A stretch of DNA of 64,000 bases from Pristionchus mayeri (taxonomy: Eukaryota > Nematoda > Chromadorea > Rhabditida > Neodiplogasteridae). How positions within the stretch are numbered: the stretch's first letter is position 1; every line of letters starts with the position of its first letter. Below, piece by piece: positions 23,095 through 33,600 of this stretch. The position numbers and the translations under genes are program-made. Below the pieces are notes generated by a model, which saw only the letters and a program-made list of their open reading frames with translations, searched no databases and had not been told where the DNA came from. The stretch lies in contig BTRK01000001.1 in the NCBI GenBank assembly GCA_036245805.1, positions 9,796,001 through 9,860,000 of the forward strand. Direction: 5' to 3'.

Positions 23095-25170
23095 GAGTCA
23101 GTGGATGAAAATACAACCCTTCGGGCACAATTTGCAAAAAGTATTCCTGTTTTACTCCTTATTATGGTGGTTGAATATCCTAGTGAGGAGATATTGAAAT
23201 TTATAGGTCATTGGTACCAGAGCCGGCTTTTAGGAAATTTCCGGTTTTGCACCTGGCTATACTGAATCATAGCTCCTAGATGAGCTACAACGATGGCAGT
23301 GGGCTCAAAATGAGCGGAAAATTATTTCGAACAACTTTTATGTTGAAATCATTTCGAAATAATCACAAATGAAAATGTTATGATTGAAAATGTTGAATTT
23401 CTATCAGATAACAAATTCTGCCGTTTTAACGAGGGTACTTTATACGGAATTTTATTTCAAAATATTGAAGTTTGAGGCATTATCCATCCATGAAAAAAAA
23501 ATAATGAAAATCGATTAAGGTAATTTTTTTATTTTTCTTGAGACATTATCTATCCATGAAAAAATTTAAATAAAAATAGGCAAAGGTAACTTGAATAATT
23601 ATCGGTCTGAAGTTCGGAAATTGTGATTTATCCGAAAAAATTGTTTTCCGAAATTCATTATGTAACTTATTCAGCGTATCACGAGAATATGAGAAACAAT
23701 GACAAAACACAATTTTCGGCTAATTTCATAACAAAGAACTTCTAAAAATATATTTTCAGATTTCATTTTTTCTCCAATTTCGTGTTCTTTTAAATTCACA
23801 TTTTCAAAATTGAAGCCGGAACCATTCTGCAAAGTTTTTAGCATACCTCGACAGGAATTCAAATATTATATCAAATCTGTATTCATGCTTTTGAATCCTC
23901 TGTTTTCTTCAACCGAACATACCAATCCGTGTCGAAATTTATAAAAATGGGTTGCGGCTGAAATTTCAGTGTAACGGACTTTCTTTTTGCATATACAATT
24001 ATTTTATGAATAGTTTAATCAGAAAAACCTGATATCTTAATACTATAAGAGATTTCAGAAATTCGGAATTTTTATTAAATTGAAATTTTCGATTTTGTGA
24101 TTATACATGTAAGTTATATTTCGTATATTTTCTAACTCAGCACGTTAGTTTAATTATGATTATGCAAAAAGAAAGTCAGCTTCACTGAAATTTCAGCCGC
24201 AACCCATTTTTATAAATTTCGGCACTCTTGGATTGGCATGTTCGGTTGAAGAAAACAGAGGATTCAAAAGCATGAATAGAGATTTGATATAATATTTGAA
24301 TTCCTGTCGAGGTATGCTAAAAAACTTTGCATAGTGGTTCCGGCTGCAATTTTGAAAATGTGACTTTAAAAGAACACGGAATCGGAGAAAAAAGAAATCT
24401 GAAAATATGTTTTTAGAAGTTCTTTGTTATGAATTTAGCCGAAAATTTTGTAATTTCATTGTTTCTCATATTCTTGTGATACGCTGAATAAGTTACATAA
24501 TGAATTTCGGAAAACATTTTTTCGGATAAATCACAATTTCCGAAATTCAGACCGATAATTATTCAAGTTACCTTTGCCTATTTATATTTAAATTTTTGCA
24601 TGAATAGATAATGTCTCAAACTTCAATAATCTAAAATAAAATTCCATATAAAGTATCCTCGTTAAGCAGATACAGTCTCACGAAAACAATGGAAGCGTAT
24701 TTTTCGTCGAAAAAAAGCGAATTTCGAACTTCAGAAAGAAAAATAAAAAAAGTTACCTTAATCGATTTTCATTATATTTTTTTCATGGATGGATAATGCC
24801 TCAAACTTCAATATTTTGAAATAAAATTCCGTATAAAGTACCCTCATTAAAACGGCAGAATTTGTTATCTGATAGAAATTCAACATTTTCAATCATAACA
24901 TTTTCATTTGTGATTATTTCGAAATGAATTTCAACATAAAAGTTAATTTTCCGCTCATTTTGAGCCCACTGCCATCTTTGTAGCTCATCTAGGAGCTAAG
25001 ATTCAGTATAGCCAGGTGCAAAACCGGAAATTTCCTAAAAGCCGGTTCTGGTACCAATGACCTATAAATTTCAATATCTCCTCACTAGCATATTCAGCCA
25101 CCATAATAATGAGTAAAACAGGCATACTTTTTGCAAATTGTGCCCGGCCACCTCCGCTGACTCGTGATAA
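23083..25170. mobile_element. Foldback element FB-A (2.1 kb) with extension to 25759
   Basis: The arms are inverted around 24134. GGGCACAATTTGCAAAAAGT (23123) matches its inverse ending at 25145. GGGTTGCGGCTGAAATTTCA near 23949 matches TGAAATTTCAGCCGCAACCC near 24190. The arms are about 900 bp with a short centre at about 23995-24170. The right arm holds about 100 bp extra near 24640-24740. Beyond 25170 related sequence continues to an end reading TACAGTAGCGCCGG (inverse at about 25747-25760), similar in start to the TIR of the element at the palindrome axis. The left palindrome boundary (24781) lies inside its right arm. Confidence 0.8.
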
Positions 25171-25370
25171 GCGTGCTAAAAAGTTGGGAATCATATATCT
25201 AAGACATTTTGAACATGAGTAAGCAAAAATCAGATTTTTAAACAGATTTCCCGAAAAGTTATGAATCTCTAAAAAGTGGTCATGTGAAAAAGTGATTTTT
25301 TCATGCCATGAGGGCAAATATTGAGATATTGTTTTCATATTCTCAGGATCATCTGGACTCATGATTATGA

Positions 25371-25760
25371 TCATTCTGATGCCTTGAAACAGTCTCTAGC
25401 TTGACCAGGAGCCGAAATATTAATTTTTGACATCGATTTTGCAGCAAGGCTGCACCCAATGTGCGACCGAGCAGCAACTTCAAATTTGTATTCTGGATAT
25501 ACCTCGGTCCTATCTTCAACGTCAGAATGTTTGGCAAGCTGGAAAAATTGTGTATAAGAATAACGCCTGTTTGAAAAAGTGAAATTCGATTGCGTCATCA
25601 CTACGCAATCCGTTATGGTGCACGTGATGACGCAATACTCGCATCGTATTCTTCGATGGGTTTGATATATAGCACTACAACATCTAACTTGCTAAGTCAA
25701 CTGCAGAAAAAGTTATACGAAAAAATCAAATCGTATGAATACTTTCCGGCGCTACTGTAC
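25371..25760 (-). repeat. Copy of the axis-element sequence
   Basis: TTGCAGCAAGGCTGCA, GACTGTTTCAAGGCATCA (inverse), GATTGCGTCATCACTACGCA and their spacing match the arms of the element at the palindrome axis (39735-40152 and 40404-40822). The copy continues FB-A and ends near the TIR-like TACAGTAGCGCC. Its mirror is at 54796-55185. Confidence 0.7.
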
Positions 25761-25769
25761 TTGAAATCC

Positions 25770-26150
25770 TTCTGAAACATAAAATCTACCTCCGTTAATC
25801 GCCCTCTCGTTGAACGGAACTGACCATACTGATTTGTGTTTCACTCCAACTATGAGATGCAAAAGTGCTCAGATTGAACAAATTGGGGGCACTGTTTTAT
25901 GTTTCAGAGGATTCTCAAATAGGGAAGAGCTTTCAAACAGCCTATTTTCAGTTTGGATTTACGCGGGAAAATTCAAAATATTAATCCCTTTGTCTACCCT
26001 TATCTGGAGAGAACAATGGGGGTCAGAACGCTGTGATGAGCTTCACTAACATGATCTGTTTCTAGGAAGTTTTTCGAAATACCTTTCTTCGATTCACCGG
26101 TTTCCTTCCCTATATCTACACTAGTACCACTATTCCATTGCAGTTGCATT
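25770..26150 (-). pseudogene. Small fragment related to secreted gene B
   Basis: The minus strand around 26040-26130 (GTAGATATAGGGAAGGAAAC, then CTAGAAACAGATCAT) resembles 44395-44465 of gene B (GTAGATAAAAAGAAGGAAGC, CTAGAAACAAATCAT). No other exons are found next to it, so it is a fragment. The mirror copy is at 54406-54786. Confidence 0.45.
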
Positions 26151-26958
26151 CAGGGCATAAGGGCATATTGTGGGTGGATCAAAGAGACTACATAAGGCGA
26201 ATTAAAATGCAAGGAATCAGAATTGGTGCTGCAATACATCGAAATTCAAAACTAATTTTTAACCGCACTCATGCTTGTTTATTTAATAAAATATTCCATT
26301 AAAAGTTGTTTTCATCGGCATTGAACAAACAAATCAACAATGAAGGAAGGAGTCTGTGAAGGTATCTAGAGGCGATCTGGACAAGGCTTTGACGAACAAT
26401 CAGAGTTGAATGAGTGGAGGAGAGTTTTTCTAACCCTAAAGCTGGGGTTCTGTGAAATTACTACGTTCAATTTGGAGGATCTCTGGACGTCTAGGCGCCG
26501 TGCTGAATGACTTCCTCTAGTTAGTATACCAGATTTCAGCATTACATAAACCAACCACCTTTGGGATTTGTCATTTGGCTGCCGATTTCAATACTGTATC
26601 TACTGCACGATACTGCATGACACTGTATCGCCATTCTTCATTTCGTTCGTTACGCCGTCACCGCCGACTCTTCTTGACTATCTCCGTTTTGTATGATATT
26701 TTTGTGCAAACTGTTTCGAGAGGGGTAATCATGAACATAAACAGAACAAAAAATCACAACACTTCCATCATTTGATTCAGAGAGTAGAGTGGAAACTGAA
26801 TGCCGAGATGAGATGCATTGATAATGATATACACGTATAAGACTTCGTTCGTGATCTGAAACTTATACTTCAATACATCCTCTGGCCTACTTTAGGCAAG
26901 GATTATGATTAGATCGGAAGAAGTGGGGAAGGGTTTTTTTTATTGATAATGGCGTATA
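26150..26958. other. Intergenic DNA in the left arm
   Basis: No gene or repeat that I can support. It separates the gene-B fragment from the MITE at 26959. Confidence 0.35.
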
Positions 26959-27256
26959 CAGGCTGCGGCATAAATATTTTGTCACACATTTAAAAAAAAA
27001 ATAATGACCCTTGTTTCTAATTCCTCGCTGTAAGCCGGCATAAAGCAACACAAAGGTTTAAGATCCGAAAAACACCTAATTTGAGGAATAAAAGTTTTCA
27101 GATGTAATATCTCTATAAATAATAGCATTATCTAGCTACTAATTATAGACACAGTACTAAAGTACTCTACCTACATATGTCTAAAATTTGAAACACTGGC
27201 GCCTGCGGATAGGCAGGATTTTTTAAAGTGTGACACAATATTTATGCCGCACCCTG
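26959..27256. mobile_element. Tc1/mariner-type MITE, 298 bp (left arm)
   Basis: Ends CAGGCTGCGGCATAAATATT and AATATTTATGCCGCACCCTG are inverted repeats extending about 38 bp, flanked by TA on both sides (typical target duplication). There is no coding capacity. The mirror copy is at 53300-53597. Confidence 0.88.
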
Positions 27257-27639
27257 TATTCATCAATGATCATAATTCATTTGTCTTATATTTTTCGTTC
27301 AGTGTTATCGTTTGCTCGATTCCAACATAAACAAATCATTCACAATTATAAGCCGATAAAGTGCACGAATTCGACTACAATCGTGACTATGCATACTCGA
27401 AAAAAAAACGAACCCTTTGGCAAAAAAAAACAAACCCTCTGGTCTCCTTAGAAGATCTCCATTTAAAAGGCCTTTTCTTTTTATGTGAGGGTAATGAAAA
27501 GATCGGAAGTGAGAGGTCGTATATGTCTTAATGATGGCACCTTCTCATTCTCTTATCTACTCTCCATTATTCCTTGACTATTCGTTTACTCTCATTTTTC
27601 AATATATTATTTTGGATTGTGCTATTGCATTACAGGAAC

Positions 27640-30600
27640 ATGGCCCAAGAGAATGTTAATGCTGTTGCTCAGAAAGCAGTCGATATGCTACAGGCCGTGA
27701 CTGAAAGTGATGCTGAATTTGATGTAAGTGTGGATTTATGTTTTTTTGCACGAAACAGCACATATTTTTGAAATTTCGATTGTCTTCAACTTCTCATTCG
27801 AATGAGCATTTCACTGGTTTTCGCATCGAGAGTCAACGGTAATAACTATAGACGTTTTATCCTAAATATTTGTCTTTTCATCCAATTCTTTGAAGGATTC
27901 CAACACTTTGCTTGCTCTATGGACTGTCCGAATCCGTGGAGACTGCAATGAAATGGCTGAGTGATGAGAATAATCTGCAGCAGCTTGCAGCTACAAAAAG
28001 GGTTCGCTCGACCGTTTGAATTAGTAGCTCATATGTGTGCAGTAGCTCGTATGTGTGTAATACTGATGGTTCATCCCTATATGTATGATTTCGGGAATGT
28101 TTGGCTAGCAATACTCTTGAAATCAAAATATATACATAATTGGAGAACTTATGCGTGCCAAAAGCAATGTTTCCATGTTCGATTTTTCGTTGTATCCGGT
28201 AAATCAAAGTAATATTAAAAAGATTGTAGGTGCATCAGCTACCGGAAGAACAAGGACAGGCTTTCAAATCTTCCAGCGATTATTATCTGGATGATGCCGT
28301 TCTGTCGGAATATGAAACAGATAAGGTATGTTCGATGGAAAAATATAATATCATTAGTATAAATTAGAATTCATCATTGGCCGCAGTCAGCTCTGATCTG
28401 GGTTACATTTTCCAATCATTTTGGCTCCACCAATTATTGCCCTTTTCTCCTGGTGATTTCGTTTCTCCATCTCTCTCGGTCTTCCTGGCCCCATGTTTTT
28501 AAGTCTGTAGTAAGGGATCCAGACTGTCGGGAATATAATTATTGATTGATTTTCATGAGAAACCCGCCTACTCTTGTATTTGACGATTGTTCTTGTACTC
28601 TTGTATTTGACGATTGCGTGTTACATTATTGATCTCGTCGCACCTCGGGCGTAGACAAAAATAATTAGTATTATTATCATTGTGGAACAGCCCTGGTTTA
28701 TTATTGTTACCGACCATCGATGATTTTATTGGAACAAAATTCTTGATTTGCAGGACTCCGGAGTATCATTTGACCACAAAACAAGTGATGAAGAGGACCA
28801 CTCAGACAATGATTACACCCAGTCAAATGACGATGATTCCGATGAAAGCAATGATAATTATTCCCCGGTGTCCGAGCAGCATAAGAGAAGAAGAACATCG
28901 TTTGGAAAGGAGGATTCATCTGGAATGTTCGAGTGCAAAATCTGCCACAGGAGATACCAGCACAAAGAGTCATTGCGACTGCATGAACGAAGCCATCTAG
29001 GTGAATATTATTAAAAAAACAAAAAAAATGCAAATACCATATTATAAGTGGATGGAACTAGGTCGGATGAGAACTATGACATCATTCCGCCTTTGATATA
29101 TTAAAGGCAGCATGACGTCTTAGTTCTCATCCGACCTAGTGCGAAATGGATCCGCCAATGCAAAACTTCATAAATATTGATTTTTTCAGCTGTTGAAGGG
29201 GCGAGACTCCCCTATGAATGCGAGGAATTTGGACACCGATTCTCGAGTTGAATAAGCTTGAAAATCACAAGGTTACACACTTGGGTAAGTTAAAACGGCA
29301 AAAGGTCGAATGCGATCTATAACGTCAACCGCTTGTGATAGATCAAAAGCGGCATGTTGTCATAGTTCTCATCCGACCTAGTACTTTTAATCAAAAGTTG
29401 ATCGCCCACAGCTCTCGTATCTCTTCTCTCATATTCTCATTTTTAGATGCCGACGATCCGCTCAAGAAGAAATTCAAATGCGGACAATGCGATAAGGAGT
29501 TTGCATGGAAAGTGTCACTTGACGATCACAGCCTAATCCATGCAGGTCGGTTGTAGGGTTGCACGTCATCATTTTCGCAGATGTCATACCCCAAAAAGTG
29601 ACCCCGCTGCGCATCAACCTAGCGCGTGTGCTGAAAAAAGATACACAATTACGCCGTACAAGATTTTTCCCTGACTGTCCCTGATTACTTCCTGATTTCG
29701 GTCCAGCATTTGAATTACGACTACGGTCTTCGGATATATTTTACCGATTATTGATTGAATTCGATTATTGATTGAATTGATTGTCGAACGTTACCACATT
29801 CTTTTTTTCTTCTTTTTTTCATTTTTTTAATTTATTATTTTCACTTTATTTTAAATTCATCAACACTCATAATCGATTCGGCGACCAAACTGGACAACTA
29901 AGCTGCAGAAGTTTTATCTGACGACGGTGGTGTGAGTCAGGTGGTTGAATGATATTTTTGAGCTTTCAGTACAACTAGAGAATAGTAAAGAGGGTACAAC
30001 ACGTCTCAAGATGGAAAGCGAAAACAGTGACTAGGGTATGAATCACGGCAGTACAAATGGATCCGGAAAATAGTAAAACTGCAAAACAGTTTCGGAAAAA
30101 AAAGAAAGATAAACAACGGAAGCCACTCCCCCAAATTTGGACTTCTTGGGAACCTTTTTTCCCAACAGACCTTCCGCAAAAATGGTGTCGTGGGGTTGCA
30201 CGATCGGGATCGGCAATTTCGTCCCCTCTGGCACCCCTTACTTCAGATCAGTTAAAGGCACGGCCCCCGGAGCATCGACATAAGAAAAGGGAAAACGTCC
30301 AGGGGCTGTCCATGAAATTGCTTGAGCTGTATAAAAATATGCTGCATAATTCCGCTAAACATAGAAAAATGCCTGAAATTCAGGGTTTTTGTTGATCGCA
30401 AACTGAATTTGCAGTTTGGTTGGGGAAATTTCAGGGAGATAACAACGAGAGACATTCAACATTCGTGACGATCAGGCAACATTAGTGATAAATCAGGCAA
30501 TACTAACTGTACATTATTTGAACGCGCGCTCATTTTCCTTGATGCTTGCGGACGTTTTATTTTACCTTATGTCGATGCACCGGGGGCCGTGCAAAGGGAA

Positions 30601-33600
30601 AGGAGGGAGGGAGGCGCAAAAAATTCGTTCAATGTCGGGATTTTCGTGCCCACTGGCAGGTTCGGCTAGCGCGCACGATTTTGGGGGGAGCGAGTGAGAG
30701 AGGATGGGAAGAGGGTGCGGATATATCCCGATCTCGTTCGTGCAACCCTAGTCGGTTCGAGAAATTGTATGTTATGCATTATAAATATTTACAAATTATC
30801 ATGAATTAAAAATTATCATGAATAATAAATAAAGAAATAAAGTTACCATATTCAGACAACGAGGAAACGAGAACGCAGTTTGAGTGCGATGAATGCGGCA
30901 AAAGATACTCAAATAACTCGAAATTAGCTCGCCACAAGAAATCACATATTCGTAAGCTATTTCGAATGTTTCATTTTTCCTTTAACGGGGGGGGGGGGTG
31001 AGAAAACATAAACCGACAAAACATAAACAAATCACCGCTCCGTCGGGAATCGGCTTAGAGACTTGGGAGTTGTTGCAACAGGGTGAAGTGATAAATCGCA
31101 TACTGGTTACAATGCAACAACTCTGTTCTGTGATTTGTTTTTGTTTTGTCACCCCTCCCCCTTAACGACTAAAAATGATCAATCATTTCAGCAAAATACG
31201 CCCGAAAGAGATACGAATGCGATGTTTGTAGAAATTTATTGACTTCTCCCGGTCATCTGAAAAACCACAAGCTGCTTCATTTGGTTATCTTTTATCATTT
31301 ATTAATAGTTTCTACGATGAGATTTCCGTGTCAATGAAATATATTTTATCAATAAGAAACCAAAACGTATGCGTGTATAATTCCCACATTTTCAGACGAG
31401 AACGACCCAAAGAATGCTGCGCTTAGATGGCCTTTCGAGTGTAATCAATGTGGAAATCGCTTCTCGAGTCGAGGAAATCTTAATCAGCATTTGAAGACGC
31501 ACATTGGTCAGTTACTGTTTCGATTTTTAAAATGGCTGACTCATGTCCTCTTTTCACACGCCTTTTTCATGATAAAACATGAAGTTGTTAAGATGACAAT
31601 GATTCGGAGCAAGCTGACCTGAAGCGACCGTACAAGTGTGAAACGTGTGGACAGAGATGTACAAGTCGAGGAAATCTCAATCAACATCTCAAAACCCACA
31701 TTGGTTGGTAAAGTATAACACTTTTTTCAATGTCTCACTGTAGATCGCTCGATATTGTCCTGACAATCTGTGTATGCTTAAATTTAGACAAGAATGATCC
31801 GGATCAGGCTGAGATTCGGAGACCATTCAAGTGCAATCAGTGCGAAAAACGGTCGATGACCTCTAGCGCCCTCAAGAAGCATATGATGACACACATCGGT
31901 AAGTTGCCTACTATACCATAAACCGTAAGAAAATCCGTCCCCGAGCAGCTAGAACGCTAAAATTTTGCAAGCGTGCGCGCATGCGTTGTATTTAATCAGC
32001 AGACACAAAAACAGGCATCTAAATTGAAAAAGAATGAAGATATTCGCGACAAATAGGTGTGGGTGATTCTGTCCGGCCGTAAACTGAGGTAGGTTTGGGC
32101 TTTTTCCCACGCTTTTTTCGCAGTTCTACATTTCCGATTGGGCTCAAAATTGCTCATCCTGTGTCCAGACGCCTACTCTATCGATTGCTAACGTAAAAAG
32201 TTAGAGTTTATTTAAAGAAATACGAGAAAAACGCGAAAAAGTGGTGTCCGTCTGTACGTCCGTCCATCATTTCCGTCCGTCCAAACTACGGTAGTTTTGG
32301 GCTTTTCCCACGCTTTTTCCATTTGCATCAAAACCCTTATTTTCCAGTGTTTCGTAGTTTGAATAATTATTAGGTATATTAACAAAAAATACTTTATTCA
32401 TTTTAGCTATAATTGATAGCTAATTAGCTTAAATTAGGCGCTTGAAGAATTTCAAAATGGCGACGGGGCGAATCCATTACCTTGACTTTTGCCGAATGCA
32501 AGAAAACGCGGAGTTTTAGCTATTTCCAATTGCATCATTAAATCGCTAATTAGTGGCTAATTAGCTGAAATGATGCGTTTGAAGAATCGCAAAAAGTTTG
32601 AAGAATCCGAGTGGCTAACGCAATGGATTTGAAAACCGAAGGTTGGTGGTTCGATTCCCGTCAGAGTCAAACGTGTTTGTCGTTCTTTGGAGAGTACCAG
32701 GAAATGAAGTAGCACTCTCCCAATTCTTCCGGAGTTGGCAGCACTCAAGAGACCTCACTCTTGCGAAATCTGCGCAAAGCCATTTGTCAGTAAAGCAGTG
32801 CTGCGGCGTCACATGAAAGTTCACTCCAGTAAGTCTTCATATGTTACGCAAGCGCATTTCGTAAAGAGCTTGGTTATGGTGGCCAGCCCAATAGTAGTCG
32901 TATTATTCACAATTCCGGTAACAAGAATATCCAAACATAAATTACTAATTACTTTTTAGCTGATGAAAACGAGAAAACTCCGTACGAATGCAAAGAGTGC
33001 GGCAAAAAGTTATCAACGAAGGCACATCTAGCAGAGCACGAAAATCTACATTTGAGTGAGTTTTCCGAATGCGAAAAATAACCCACGAAAATGTAGAAGC
33101 TTACTTTCAATAGATACAATTCATATCTCACCATTTTCTTCACATCTGGCCCCAATCAGACCGAAATGTCTATTACGATCCGTGGTAAATATGTTACATG
33201 CACTCAGGTGATGACGACCCTCGCAAGAAGAAGTATCGCTGCTCAATTTGCGGACAGCATTTCGCCGACCATTCTGGTCTAGCGTATCACGGCGTACTCA
33301 TGGGGGTAAGCAAAATTATTAAATTCTTATGCAGAACATCTCAACTCACGGCTCGTTAGGGGCGGATCTGACATGCATGCAGCGCGTGACCGCGTCGCGT
33401 CTCTCCCTTCTCGAGATATTATCTCCCCTCTAGAGCGATAAAGCAAAAATGCATGCCGCAATTATCATTTCAAACTGTTATATCGCGTACTCTGTTACTC
33501 CACCACTCGCTGAATAATGGAGTGGTGGAATAACAGATAACAAAGACAAAATGTAATACAAATTCCACACAACCCGTCTATGAACCGGCATCTCATTCTG

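Noticed and set aside
28680..29033. Overlapping long frames (106 and 108 codons) at the finger 1 exon
   Set aside because: The frame at 28748-29014 contains the finger and fits the splice sites; the others are shadows of it.
30057..30395. 112-codon basic frame within the TAGGGTTGCACG element
   Set aside because: Low-complexity Lys/Pro-rich reading with no domain; present only because the element is G/C-rich there.
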